A stretch of DNA of 64,000 bases from JAWSVE01 sp033852115 (GCA_033852115.1 JAWSVE010000001.1:558001-622000); one strand, 5' to 3'; positions 8,307 to 17,426 are shown, numbered from the stretch's first letter. Translations and numbers: made by a program. The notes: generated by a model not told the origin, from the letters alone.

Positions 8307-9773
8307 CTATTTCACATCAATGAGTTCAACAGAACCGTCTTCACGCACTTCAGCCATTTGGCCTTCAGGCTCTTCCATAAAGAGCAAAGTAATAAAACCA
8401 ACAACTGCAGTACCTGCAATCACGAAGAAGAAAGTTGAATAGTCGACAAACGATAGAACAGTTAAATAAACAACAGCCCCCACGTTCCCGTACGCCCCTG
8501 TCATACCAGCTATTTGCCCTGTCAAACGACGCTTGATTAACGGCACTACCGCAAACACGGCGCCCTCCCCCGATTGCACAAAGAAAGAGCATGCCATCGC
8601 AGCGACTACCGCAACCCATACAGCCCAGCCTGAATCGATAATACCCATCACAAAATAGCCTGCGGCCAATCCAGCCGTCAAGAACAACAATGTTTTACGT
8701 CGACCCGCTTTATCACTAATGAGTCCACCCGCAGGCCGAGACATCAAATTCATGAAAGCATAAGCAGAAGCAACCATACCCGCAACAACTGGGCTTAAGC
8801 CAAAAGTTTCCGCAAAGAAAAGAGGCAGCATAGAAATCACGGCCAACTCGGAGCCAAAGGTCGCAAAGTACAAAATATTCAAAACAGCTACCTGTTTGAA
8901 CTTATAGCGATGTAGCTCAGGAACCGGCTTTTCAAATACTTCTTTGTTTACTTGCCAAACTTTTGATATATCAAAGAAATAAAGTACAACCAAACCAACA
9001 TAAATAGAATTCACAACAAAATCGCTTAGAATGTCTGCTCCCTGAGGAGCCAGTTTCCAAGCGAGCAGCGCCAGCGCTGCATACATAGGCACTTTCATCA
9101 CAAGCAGCAAGTAGAAGTCGCCCTTACTGGTGACCTCCATAGCGCCAACATTTTTTGGTTTGAAGTAGGTAGATCCTTTAGGAGTATCATTGACATTCTT
9201 GTAGTAAATAAACGAGAAGACTAAGCTCATCACGCCAGTAATACCAATGGCATAACGCCAACCCTCATCACCGCCAAACATTAGAGCAACAGTGGGTAGA
9301 GTGAATGCCGCTGCTGCTGACCCAAAGTTACCCCAGCCCCCATAGATACCTTCGGCCGTACCCAACTCATTGGCCGGAAACCACTCAGACACCATGCGAA
9401 TACCAATGACAAAACCTGCGCCAATAAAACCAAGTAGGAAGCGTGCCAGTGCCAATTGTGTATAAGTATCAGCTAACGCAAACATAAAACACGGGACGGA
9501 ACAAACCATCAACAACCCCGAGTAAATGAGGCGAGGACCATATTTATCCGTCAACATACCGATTAAGACGCGCGCAGGAATCGTCAGCGCAACATTCATT
9601 ATCAGCAACGTTTTCAGCTGGTCCATCGAAATATCAAGCGATGATCCGATGGCCTGCATCATTGGTGCATGGTTAAACCACACGAAAAAAGTAATAAAAA
9701 ACGCCATCCAAGACAGGTGAAGTATTTTCATCTTTCCTGTAAAGGAAAATATGTTGAGCTTTTCGGAAGACAT
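8307..9773 (-). CDS. nasA: Nitrate/nitrite transporter of the NarK/NasA (NNP) family
   Basis: Major facilitator protein of 488 residues that brings nitrate into the cell for assimilation. Seen: about twelve hydrophobic helices, GIRMVSEWFP followed by the nitrate signature GGWGNFGSAAA in the first half, and the second signature region GAYGNVGAVVY after GEGAVFAVVPLIKRR. The arginine in the GIRMVSEWF segment matches the substrate-binding arginine of the family. ATG start after AAAGGGATATAC. It follows nirD across a gap with a terminator-like hairpin and precedes the PP2C-kinase gene. Assimilatory use (NasA) is favoured over respiratory NarK because it sits with nirBD under a nitrogen-type promoter. 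Confidence 0.93.
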   Translation of the reverse strand: MSSEKLNIFSFTGKMKILHLSWMAFFITFFVWFNHAPMMQAIGSSLDISMDQLKTLLIMNVALTIPARVLIGMLTDKYGPRLIYSGLLMVCSVPCFMFALADTYTQLALARFLLGFIGAGFVIGIRMVSEWFPANELGTAEGIYGGWGNFGSAAAAFTLPTVALMFGGDEGWRYAIGITGVMSLVFSFIYYKNVNDTPKGSTYFKPKNVGAMEVTSKGDFYLLLVMKVPMYAALALLAWKLAPQGADILSDFVVNSIYVGLVVLYFFDISKVWQVNKEVFEKPVPELHRYKFKQVAVLNILYFATFGSELAVISMLPLFFAETFGLSPVVAGMVASAYAFMNLMSRPAGGLISDKAGRRKTLLFLTAGLAAGYFVMGIIDSGWAVWVAVVAAMACSFFVQSGEGAVFAVVPLIKRRLTGQIAGMTGAYGNVGAVVYLTVLSFVDYSTFFFVIAGTAVVGFITLLFMEEPEGQMAEVREDGSVELIDVK

Positions 9774-9810
9774 GTATATCCCTTTTTAAAAAGTAAACGC
9801 TATTTTTTAA

Positions 9811-9843
9811 GCCAAAAAAAAGGGTGGCGAACCACCCCAAGGC
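9811..9843 (-). terminator. Rho-independent terminator or attenuator between nirD and the transporter gene
   Basis: GGGTGG (9822-9827), tetraloop CGAA, CCACCC (9832-9837). Read on the minus strand the stem carries a stable TTCG loop and is followed by eight T. It lies directly after nirD and before the nitrate transporter, inside what would otherwise be one transcript. The transporter may need its own promoter or partial read-through. Confidence 0.88.
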
Positions 9844-9886
9844 TTAGAGAGCAATTGGTTAAATCAAAATGAAAGGTTGAAATTTA

Positions 9887-10228
9887 TTATTCTTTTCCTA
9901 ACTGTACTTTTCCACTTTCTATGCGAACAGGAAATGTATCGATTGACACAGTCTCATCTTCCAGGCAAGTGCCGGTTGTTAGACTGAAATGCTGCTTGTA
10001 GAGCGGTGATGCAACAACCAACTCACCACCAATAGACCCGATGAGACCTCGTGATAAAACGTTCGCTTCACCAAACGGATCAAAGTTATCTACGGCAAAT
10101 ACATCGTCACTAGTGGCCAATCTAAAAATCGCAACTTGACGACCATTAAATAGTGCACACACCCCAGTATTAGGTGCTATGTCATCCAACTGACAAACGG
10201 TTTCCCAATTATTCGCTACTGCTGTCAT
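9887..10228 (-). CDS. nirD: Nitrite reductase [NAD(P)H] small subunit
   Basis: Small partner of NirB in assimilatory reduction of nitrite to ammonium. The 113 residues have the Rieske-like fold of the NirD family (VCQLDDIAP, GRQVAIFRL, VDNFDPFG, VASPLYKQHFSL). The cysteine and histidine ligands that hold a [2Fe-2S] cluster in true Rieske proteins are absent, as is usual in NirD of this type. It begins three bases after the nirB stop codon, so the two are co-translated. Confidence 0.94.
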   Translation of the reverse strand: MTAVANNWETVCQLDDIAPNTGVCALFNGRQVAIFRLATSDDVFAVDNFDPFGEANVLSRGLIGSIGGELVVASPLYKQHFSLTTGTCLEDETVSIDTFPVRIESGKVQLGKE

Positions 10229-10231
10229 GCG

Positions 10232-12763
10232 TTACCCCACCGCTTCTAAAATTTTGATACGCTCTTCTTTGGTTGCAGGACGTCGCTGACCACGCTCATC
10301 CATATAGACCAAGTTATCATCAGCCGCATCTGCGTTAATAAAGTGTTGGAAACGTTTAAGTTTTTCGGGACTTTCAATCGTTGTTTTCCATTCGCATTGA
10401 TATGTCTCAATCACTTTTGCCATCTCTGCTTCAAGCTCATCGCAAATCCCCAGCTTGTCGTCAACAATGACACTTTTTAGGTAATCCAATCCACCTTCTA
10501 AGTTTTCCAGCCAAACGGAGGTACGCTGTAAGCGATCTGCCGTACGGATATAGAACATGTAAAAGCGATCGATGTATTTCTTCAGCGTTTCATCATCGAT
10601 ATCCGTCGCAAATAAATCGGCATGGCGAGGTCGCATACCACCGTTACCACAAACGTAAAGGTTCCAACCTTTTTCGGTGGATATGACTCCAACGTCTTTG
10701 CTCTGCGCCTCAGCGCACTCACGGGTACAACCGGAGACCGCCATTTTTAATTTATGTGGCGAGCGTAAACCTCGATAACGCTCTTCTAACTCAATCGCCA
10801 TGGATACAGAGTCTTGCACGCCGTAGCGACACCACGTGCTACCAACGCACGACTTAACGGTACGTAAAGATTTACCGTAAGCATGGCCAGTTTCAAAGCC
10901 CGCATCGACGAGCTTGCGCCAAATTATCGGCAGCTCATGCAACTGCGCGCCAAATAAATCAATTCGCTGGCCGCCAGTAATCTTCGTGTACAAATTAAAT
11001 TCTTTTGCCACTTCGCCGAGAACAATGAGTTTTTCTGGCGTAATTTCACCACCAGCAACACGAGGGACTACAGAGTACGTGCCGTCTTTTTGCATATTGC
11101 CAAGAAAAACATCGTTGGTATCTTGCAACCCAATGTGCTCATCTTTAAGCACGTATTCGTTCCAATATGACGCCAAGATTGACCCCACAGCGGGCTTACA
11201 AATTTCGCAACCGTGCCCGCTACCATGGTCTTCGAGTAATTCTGCAAACGTTTTGATCTTCTTAACACGAACAATGTCAGCCAATTCTTGACGAGAATAT
11301 TCGAAGTGCTCGCAAATATTGTTCGATACTTCGACACCTAATTTAACCAGCTCAGCATCTAACACCTGTTTCACCAGGGCGGTACAGCCTCCACATGCCG
11401 TCGATGCTGTTGTAGTCGCTTTAATATCACCCATTGTGACGGCGCCGCCCTGGACCGCTTGGCAAATTGCGCCCTTAGAGACATCGTTACAAGAACAAAT
11501 CTGTGCAGTATCAGGCAAGGCATCAACACCCATAGTCGGTGCTGCGCCATCTAAGCTTGGCAAGATTAACGCTTCGGGGCTGCCAGGCAATTCAATATTA
11601 TTGAGCATCATCTGCAGAAGATTACCGTAAGCATCGACATCACCGACCAACACCGCACCTAGCAAATACTTACTATCAGCCGACACAATCAGGCGCTTAT
11701 ATACCTGATCAACATCGTTGTGATAGATGTAAGACAATGAACCTTCAGTCCGCCCTTGCGCGTCTCCAATACTGGCCACATCGACACCAAGCAACTTCAG
11801 CTTGGTACTCATGTCGGCACCGGTAAACTCTTCCTCACCACCGGTGATATGCGATGCCGCCACTTTTGCCATTTGATAGCCCGGCGCCACCAACCCAAAG
11901 ATACGACCATCCCAAAGAGCACACTCGCCTACTGCATAGATGTCTGGAGAAGATGTTTGGCAATTGTTGTTCACCACAATACCGCCACGAGGACCAACTT
12001 CTAGACCGCAGCTTCGCGCCAGCTCATCTTGCGGGCGAATACCCGCTGAGAACAAAATCATGTCAGTTTCAAGGAAAGAGCCATCCGCAAAATTCATTCG
12101 GTAACGGCATTCTTCTCCCGCAACGATTTCTTGAGTATTCTTTTCTGTGTGAACTTCTACATCGAGTTCTTCAATTTTGGTGCGGAGTAATTGACCACCA
12201 CCCTCGTCTAACTGAACAGCCATTAGACGCGGCGCAAACTCAACGACATGCGTTTTTAGACCGAGGTTTTTTAGCGCGTTGGCCGCTTCAAGACCAAGCA
12301 AACCGCCACCGACAACCACACCAACCTGACTCTCTTTAGCTGAGGCGGTAATCGCCTCGAGATCTTCTATGGTGCGATACACTAAACAGTGAGGCTGATC
12401 TTTACCTGGGATAGGCGGAACAAAAGGAAACGAGCCCGTGGCGAGCACTAACTTATCAAAAGACTCAACCTTACCTGAGGCGGTTGTTACAGTTTTGGCA
12501 TCCGCATCAAAGCTAACGACCTTGTCGTTGAGCAAGTACGTCACGCCATTTTGCGTGTAGTACGCTTCATCCGTGAGAGCGAGGTCTTCTGCTGTAGCAC
12601 CACTAAAGTACGCGCTTAGCTGAACTCGGTCGTACGCTAGTCGAGGCTCTTCCGAGAACGTAATAATATCTTGTCGCTCTGCGTCGGGGGCACCGAGGAG
12701 TGACTGGATAAACTTATGGCCAACCATACCATTCCCGACCACTAAGACTCGTTGTTTTTCCAT
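10232..12763 (-). CDS. nirB: Nitrite reductase [NAD(P)H] large subunit
   Basis: Catalytic subunit reducing nitrite to ammonium with NAD(P)H, using FAD, [2Fe-2S], [4Fe-4S] and siroheme (843 residues). In order: an FAD/NAD-binding oxidoreductase part starting VLVVGNGMVGHKF; BFD-like [2Fe-2S] cysteines (QICSCND, then ACGGC); a second BFD-like repeat (HGCEICKP); the ferredoxin-like half; and the siroheme/[4Fe-4S] motifs SCVGSTWC (C-x5-C) and GCTRECAE (C-x3-C). The frame also allows a TTG one codon upstream; AAGGTGG and an ATG at 12763 decide the start. First gene of the assimilation cluster, behind a sigma-54-type promoter and a leader of about 145 bases. Confidence 0.96.
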   Translation of the reverse strand: MEKQRVLVVGNGMVGHKFIQSLLGAPDAERQDIITFSEEPRLAYDRVQLSAYFSGATAEDLALTDEAYYTQNGVTYLLNDKVVSFDADAKTVTTASGKVESFDKLVLATGSFPFVPPIPGKDQPHCLVYRTIEDLEAITASAKESQVGVVVGGGLLGLEAANALKNLGLKTHVVEFAPRLMAVQLDEGGGQLLRTKIEELDVEVHTEKNTQEIVAGEECRYRMNFADGSFLETDMILFSAGIRPQDELARSCGLEVGPRGGIVVNNNCQTSSPDIYAVGECALWDGRIFGLVAPGYQMAKVAASHITGGEEEFTGADMSTKLKLLGVDVASIGDAQGRTEGSLSYIYHNDVDQVYKRLIVSADSKYLLGAVLVGDVDAYGNLLQMMLNNIELPGSPEALILPSLDGAAPTMGVDALPDTAQICSCNDVSKGAICQAVQGGAVTMGDIKATTTASTACGGCTALVKQVLDAELVKLGVEVSNNICEHFEYSRQELADIVRVKKIKTFAELLEDHGSGHGCEICKPAVGSILASYWNEYVLKDEHIGLQDTNDVFLGNMQKDGTYSVVPRVAGGEITPEKLIVLGEVAKEFNLYTKITGGQRIDLFGAQLHELPIIWRKLVDAGFETGHAYGKSLRTVKSCVGSTWCRYGVQDSVSMAIELEERYRGLRSPHKLKMAVSGCTRECAEAQSKDVGVISTEKGWNLYVCGNGGMRPRHADLFATDIDDETLKKYIDRFYMFYIRTADRLQRTSVWLENLEGGLDYLKSVIVDDKLGICDELEAEMAKVIETYQCEWKTTIESPEKLKRFQHFINADAADDNLVYMDERGQRRPATKEERIKILEAVG

Positions 12764-12907
12764 CAAAATCCACCTTACTGCTTGCTGGTTACATCGTTGA
12801 CGCTGATCAACTCTCGATTTTCAACTTGTTGGGTATCATCAAAGGCTGGATGAGTGGTGACACTTCGCTTCGCCAAAACCGGATGACCCCATCGCCGCAT
12901 TTCGTTT
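12764..12907 (-). promoter_or_regulatory. nirB 5' leader with small hairpins
   Basis: Untranslated leader predicted from the sigma-54 promoter. It holds small hairpins: GATG-ACCC-CATC (12882-12893) and GTTGA-6-base loop-TCAAC (12796-12811). In other bacteria leaders of nitrate genes bind ANTAR-type antiterminators such as NasT or NasR. I see no T-tract terminator here and the loop does not fit the expected hexaloop, so this is only a structured leader of unknown role. Confidence 0.35.
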
Positions 12908-12918
12908 TGGCTAATAAA

Positions 12919-12933
12919 GCAAGTCTAATGCCA
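12919..12933 (-). promoter_or_regulatory. Sigma-54 (RpoN) promoter of nirB
   Basis: On the minus strand the sequence is TGGCATTAGACTTGC. It has GG and GC at the obligatory -24/-12 spacing, with YTGGCA and TTGCT matching the RpoN consensus. Transcription would start near 12907. This links the operon to a nitrogen-type activator such as NtrC. Confidence 0.82.
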
Positions 12934-12982
12934 GAAAATAACAAAAAATAAAACTCTTACATTTCAATAAGTTAAAAAATGC

Positions 12983-13065
12983 AGCACCAACTCTGGGCAA
13001 ATGCGACCCGACATGCCGCACCACCCTACCGCAAAAAGCACATATCATGGCTCACTACTGGTGCA
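12983..13065. promoter_or_regulatory. Two candidate NtrC-type activator sites
   Basis: 12983-13000 reads AGCACCAACTCTGGGCAA, 10 of 14 conserved positions of TGCACCA-N4-TGGTGCA. 13048-13065 ends in a perfect TGGTGCA half with a weak partner. They lie about 50-145 bases upstream of the -24 element, normal for NtrC enhancers. Binding is inference. The rest of the gap up to moaA shows no clear element. Confidence 0.5.
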
Positions 13066-13268
13066 GGACCAACACCAGCGCAGCCCCATATTGAGGCACA
13101 AATGATCCTATTCTCGGCGTACCCTTTTCACCTATATCGTTGATACAATGCCTCCAATTACATTTTCTCAGCTTTGATACCGCTACCATGCAACAGCAAT
13201 AGTATTTACGGGTCCATATCAACCCACGTTGCAGAACCACGTATCAATCCCTTACATGAGCCTCATTG

Positions 13269-14255
13269 ATGCCATTAGTTGATCCATTTGCTAGGCAGGT
13301 TAATTACCTCAGAATTTCGGTCACCGACCGTTGCGATTTTCGTTGCGTATACTGCATGACAGAAGAGATGCAGTTTTTGCCTCGTCAACAAGTACTTTCG
13401 CTGGAAGAAATCACACAAATCGCCAAAGCATTTGTTGAGCTTGGAGTAACAAAAATTCGCATCACTGGCGGCGAGCCGCTGGTCCGCAATAACGTCATGG
13501 CTCTTTTTGAGCAACTCGGGGCGCTGAACGGATTGAGTGAACTTACACTCACGACAAACGGCTCTCAGCTGAGCCGCTATGCGAGCCAGTTGAAAAACGC
13601 AGGCGTCAAACGCATTAACATCAGTCTGGATAGTTTACGACCAGACCGCTTTAAAGAAATGACGAGAACCGGTGACCTCAACAACGTACTTGCCGGTGTC
13701 GATGCTGCAATCAGCGCTGGGTTTGAGCGAATAAAGTTAAACGCCGTCGTACTCAAAAACCGAAACGCTGACGAAGTCATTGATTTAGTGGATTTCGCAG
13801 TGAATAAATCCATTGATATAAGCTTCATCGAAGAAATGCCATTAGGCGCCATTACCGACCATGTGCGTGGTGAAGAGTTTTTGAGCAGTGCGGCACTTAG
13901 AGAATTAATTAGCCAACGCTACACACTGACGCAACTCACCGACACCACTGGCGGCCCGTCGAAGTATTGGCAAATTGGCGAGACCCTCTCTCGCGCAGGG
14001 TTTATCTCTCCTCACAGCGAAAATTTTTGTGCCACCTGTAATCGAGTACGCTTGACCGCTGAAGGCCGACTTCTGTTGTGCCTAGGAAACGAACATTCGG
14101 TTGATCTTCGCCAACAAGTGCGCGACTACCCAAATGATATAGAAAAACTAAAGCAAGCCATCAGGGATGCAATACTCATTAAACCCGAACGCCACTATTT
14201 TGATCACAGCGATGAACCGCAGATTGTGCGTTTAATGAACATGACCGGCGGTTGA
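13269..14255 (+). CDS. moaA: GTP 3',8-cyclase (molybdenum cofactor synthesis)
   Basis: Radical SAM enzyme for the first step of molybdopterin synthesis from GTP (328 residues). Seen: CDFRCVYC, the C-x3-C-x2-C cluster motif at residues 22-29; the GGEPL motif; a second C-terminal cluster motif CATC plus a later cysteine in RLLLCLGNE; and the C-terminal Gly-Gly essential in MoaA. The frame opens with TTG then ATG; I take the ATG. The ribosome site is weak (ATGAG). First of a tight moaA-mobB-moaB set, divergent from the nitrite/nitrate genes whose nitrate reductase partner would need the cofactor. Confidence 0.95.
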   Translation: MPLVDPFARQVNYLRISVTDRCDFRCVYCMTEEMQFLPRQQVLSLEEITQIAKAFVELGVTKIRITGGEPLVRNNVMALFEQLGALNGLSELTLTTNGSQLSRYASQLKNAGVKRINISLDSLRPDRFKEMTRTGDLNNVLAGVDAAISAGFERIKLNAVVLKNRNADEVIDLVDFAVNKSIDISFIEEMPLGAITDHVRGEEFLSSAALRELISQRYTLTQLTDTTGGPSKYWQIGETLSRAGFISPHSENFCATCNRVRLTAEGRLLLCLGNEHSVDLRQQVRDYPNDIEKLKQAIRDAILIKPERHYFDHSDEPQIVRLMNMTGG

Positions 14256-14259
14256 TTAC

Positions 14260-14775
14260 ATGAGGTTATTTGGCATTACCGGCTGGAAAAACAGCGGTAA
14301 AACAACGTTGATGGTAAACATCGTGTCGGAACTACGTCGGCGCAACTATAGCGTCGCAACCATTAAACACGCCCATCACGAATTTGATATTGACCAACCA
14401 GGAAAAGACAGCTTTCGACATCGCACCGCAGGTGCCTCTCAAGTCATTGTTGCTTCATCGAAACGTTGGGCTTTGGTGAAAGAGCTTGATCAACAACCCG
14501 AGCCGACTCTCGATCAGCTTTTAGCGAAATTAGACCCAGTGGACTTCGTTATCGTCGAAGGCTTTAAGCGCTCCCCTCACCCGAAGCTTGCCGTAGTGCG
14601 TCCCGACCATAACGCAGAGCCACTTCCCGACGCAGAGCCATTGCTAGCCTTAGCTTCAGATCAATCAATTAATGCAATTGATTACGGCTGCAACGGGCCA
14701 GTATTCCCTTTAACCGACGTCAAACAAATTTGCGATTTCATAGTAGAGAATGCCAACAATGACTTCAGCGCTTAA
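14260..14775 (+). CDS. mobB: Molybdopterin-guanine dinucleotide biosynthesis adapter
   Basis: GTP-binding accessory protein that assists MobA in attaching GMP to molybdopterin (171 residues). Seen: Walker A GWKNSGKTT near the N-terminus, IKHAHHEFDIDQPGKDSFRHRTAGA with the conserved histidines and Asp, and VIVEGFKRSPHPKL. It begins four bases after the moaA stop and overlaps the next gene by 26 bases, so it is translationally coupled. No mobA is in the window. Confidence 0.93.
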   Translation: MRLFGITGWKNSGKTTLMVNIVSELRRRNYSVATIKHAHHEFDIDQPGKDSFRHRTAGASQVIVASSKRWALVKELDQQPEPTLDQLLAKLDPVDFVIVEGFKRSPHPKLAVVRPDHNAEPLPDAEPLLALASDQSINAIDYGCNGPVFPLTDVKQICDFIVENANNDFSA

Positions 14776-15268
14776 TGTTGCGATATTAACTGTTTCAGAT
14801 ACTCGCACACTTGAAAATGATACGTCTGGACAATACCTTGTCGACTCCTTACAAAGTCACGGCCATCGATTACAGCACCGTCATATTGTCATCGATGATA
14901 TCTACCAGATGCGCGCGATCGTTTCCGAGTGGATTGCCGATAACGATACCCACGCAATAATCACAACAGGTGGCACAGGGTTTACCGGGCGAGACAGTAC
15001 GCCTGAAGCACTCAGTGTATTATTTGATAAAACTATCGAAGGGTTTGGTGAGCTATTTCGCCAACTATCTTACGATGATATTGGTAACTCAACTATTCAA
15101 TCTAGGGCAACCGCTGGTCTCGCCAACAACACCGTTATATTTTGTTTGCCTGGTTCTACTGGCGCATGCCGCCTTGCTTGGGAAAAAATTATTGCTGCCC
15201 AGCTCGACGATACGCACCGACCCTGTAATTTTGCGGAACTGATTTTAAAGGGCAGCCACGCCCATTAA
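14750..15268 (+). CDS. moaB: Molybdenum cofactor biosynthesis protein, MoaB/MogA family
   Basis: MoaB/MogA-fold protein, expected to adenylate molybdopterin before molybdenum insertion. Seen: ILTVSDTRTLENDTSGQYL, the ITTGGTGFTGRDSTPEA nucleotide/pterin-binding motif, and IFCLPGSTGACRLAWEKII. The length of 172 residues fits MoaB better than MogA. Two ATG codons nine bases apart are possible (14750 and 14759); the first is reported. It overlaps the end of mobB. Confidence 0.9.
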   Translation: MPTMTSALNVAILTVSDTRTLENDTSGQYLVDSLQSHGHRLQHRHIVIDDIYQMRAIVSEWIADNDTHAIITTGGTGFTGRDSTPEALSVLFDKTIEGFGELFRQLSYDDIGNSTIQSRATAGLANNTVIFCLPGSTGACRLAWEKIIAAQLDDTHRPCNFAELILKGSHAH

Positions 15269-15291
15269 TGTAAAAGCGATACGGAGACACT

Positions 15292-15588
15292 GTGGATAAA
15301 CAAACGCAAACCGAAATAGAAGCCGCTGCCTTTAGACGTTTAGTACAACACTTTGACGAACGCAAAGACGTGCAAAATATCGAGCTAATGAACCTAGCCG
15401 GGTTTTGCAGAAACTGCTTGAGCAAATGGTACATGGCAGCCGCCGAAGAGCGCGGAGAGTCAATCGACTACGCGCAAGCCCGCGAAATAATTTACGGCAT
15501 GCCGTACGATGAATGGAAAAACGCTTACCAAACAGAAGCAACGGCAGAACAACAGGCCGCATTCGCAAAAAGCCACTCTCACGATTAG
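15292..15588 (+). CDS. DUF1244 family protein
   Basis: Conserved protein of 98 residues in the DUF1244 family, recognised by the NLAGFCRNCLSKWYMAAAEERG core with its C-x2-C pair and by IIYGMPYDEWK. Function unknown; the paired cysteines suggest metal binding or redox use, which is inference. GTG start with GGAG six bases upstream. It follows moaB by 23 bases on the same strand, so it may be the last gene of that operon. It converges with the outer-membrane protein gene. Confidence 0.82.
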   Translation: MDKQTQTEIEAAAFRRLVQHFDERKDVQNIELMNLAGFCRNCLSKWYMAAAEERGESIDYAQAREIIYGMPYDEWKNAYQTEATAEQQAAFAKSHSHD

Positions 15589-15607
15589 CGCAGCATTCCA
15601 TTCGTCG

Positions 15608-17329
15608 TTAAAAAGACGTTTTCGCCTCCACGACGACCTGATATCGATCCACGTCGTCGGGGCGATTGAATGGGAAAGCAATATCGATGTGCAAAATACT
15701 TTTACTCTGTGCTCGGCTTGATGCTATTCGCAACCCAAACCCCGCATCCGACAACCAACCCGTAGCACCGTCGTTACGATCCCCAGTTTCCCAGGCTCTT
15801 CCCACATCCAAAAACGCGGCAGCTCCGACCCTAAAAATACGCAATATATGCCAATCAGTGTAATAGCGGTGCTCAGCTGTAAACACCACACTACGATCCC
15901 CCTCTTGATAGCGAGATGGATAACCACGCAGCCTTTCATCTGACCCCACTAAGATTTGTTCACTTCCTGGTAAATTGCGGGCATATCGTGCATCTGCCGC
16001 GAAATAGGTTCCGTGCTTTTTATAGACGCCATTATAGTAACGCCAACTGAGCGCCACCTGTACTTCATCACTAATGTCTTCATCATAGCGCCAAAAACCG
16101 TTGATGCTCGATTCAAGTTGCATCAATGTGTGGTCAGATAACATCCAAGCATCTCGATAATACAAATCAAGTACTAACCTATCTTCATCAGAGCCAAAAG
16201 ATTTATCCGCAACACCAAGCAGAGCACTCCAGGTAACCCCTAAGTTAAAATCTTCAATGCGGTGCATCTGGTTTAGGTTATTGACTTTAATAAAACTTTC
16301 GTGAATTTTTTCGGTAGAGATAAACGGATAATTAACTTCTCTATTTTGTGGTATACCGGACGCACTGAAGTCGCCGGACAAGGGCTCGTATTCTTCCAGC
16401 TGAGTATTGACACCGAGCCACCAACGCTGGGTTTTACCGTCAACCCAGCCATTGGACAACCCCCAATAAGCGCGAGCACTTTGCTTGTAGGTTTGAAAAG
16501 TCGCAACCTCCTCACCTCGCTCGAAGAGGTCATCCTCGCGCTCCACATCGTGATATGCAACGCCCCACGCATTGTGTGAATTCAGAGAATAAAATGGCCG
16601 CTCCACAACGACATCAGTTTGAGAACCATCAGAATTGTCAGCATAAAACAACTCCAACCGGTGGCGACTGCCAACCACGCTATTGTCGATATAACCCAGT
16701 TGCCAGCCGTCGCGATCCGTCGTGGATTTATATTCAACGGACAAGGTTTCTCCCCGCCCCAAGAAATTAGCATCAGTCACGTATAGGCTTGTTTTATCAT
16801 TTCCTCCAGAACGGCTGAGGGAACCTCCGGCGTACAACGTCCAAACCTCTCGAGTCACTACCTCCATGTCCACGCGATTACCACACAACTGATAAGGCCA
16901 AATACGCGCATCGTACAAGTAGTCGGCCTCGCGTAAAATTCGGGCAGACTCCTCAACAACGCGCGGCTCATAGACATCACCCGGGGCAAAAAGGATTTGA
17001 TCGCGCAATATCCGTTTTTTTGTATCAATGTGTAGCCAGTCAACCAACGAAAAAAGTTGATTATCTTCCTTAGGGTCATTCGCATTAAAAATTGGATAGC
17101 GGGAGTATTGGATCTCTCCGACAACCGTACCACTGGGGATTTGTGCAGGCTCAACAGGACTGGGCGCGAGAGATATATCAAACGGCGCACTCCCCGGCTT
17201 GGTAAACTCTATACATTGATCCATGCCCTCACCACCAGCCTCTGGCTCGAGGTATGTTTGGGCAAAAAGCATACTACTCATCCCAAATGGGAAAGCGGAG
17301 ACAAAAATAGTTGTTAGGTGTCGTAACAT
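15608..17329 (-). CDS. Omp85/D15-type outer-membrane protein
   Basis: Predicted outer-membrane barrel with a periplasmic POTRA-like part (573 residues from the chosen start). After a signal peptide (cleavage near LFAQ) there is an acidic linker. A POTRA-like segment follows at about 75-150 (KRILRDQILFAPGDVYEPRVVEESARILREADYLYDA). The barrel holds LVGSDERLRGYPSRYQEGDRSVVFTAEHRY, close to the conserved surface-antigen motif, and ends in Phe. The frame opens earlier with a TTG, but the signal peptide is natural only from the ATG at 17329. It is not BamA, which is elsewhere in the window. Roles like TamA or a lipid/protein exporter are possible but not shown. Confidence 0.78.
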   Translation of the reverse strand: MLRHLTTIFVSAFPFGMSSMLFAQTYLEPEAGGEGMDQCIEFTKPGSAPFDISLAPSPVEPAQIPSGTVVGEIQYSRYPIFNANDPKEDNQLFSLVDWLHIDTKKRILRDQILFAPGDVYEPRVVEESARILREADYLYDARIWPYQLCGNRVDMEVVTREVWTLYAGGSLSRSGGNDKTSLYVTDANFLGRGETLSVEYKSTTDRDGWQLGYIDNSVVGSRHRLELFYADNSDGSQTDVVVERPFYSLNSHNAWGVAYHDVEREDDLFERGEEVATFQTYKQSARAYWGLSNGWVDGKTQRWWLGVNTQLEEYEPLSGDFSASGIPQNREVNYPFISTEKIHESFIKVNNLNQMHRIEDFNLGVTWSALLGVADKSFGSDEDRLVLDLYYRDAWMLSDHTLMQLESSINGFWRYDEDISDEVQVALSWRYYNGVYKKHGTYFAADARYARNLPGSEQILVGSDERLRGYPSRYQEGDRSVVFTAEHRYYTDWHILRIFRVGAAAFLDVGRAWETGDRNDGATGWLSDAGFGLRIASSRAQSKSILHIDIAFPFNRPDDVDRYQVVVEAKTSF

Positions 17330-17426
17330 AAAAAGTTGGAAACCGTTAGGCGGCAATTATTGTTATTATAGAAACCTGCGGGCAGTATCACCCCTATAAT
17401 TTGAGAACAATAGACAAGAGGTTAGC

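Noticed and set aside
12764..12907. NasT/NasR-type antitermination leader before nirB
   Set aside because: Small hairpins exist, but no terminator T tract and no loop with the expected A-x-x-G-x-x pattern; kept only as a structured leader.
15608..17329. TpsB/ShlB-type two-partner secretion pore for the D15-like protein
   Set aside because: No exoprotein gene next to it and the terminal barrel resembles the surface-antigen type more than the TpsB type.
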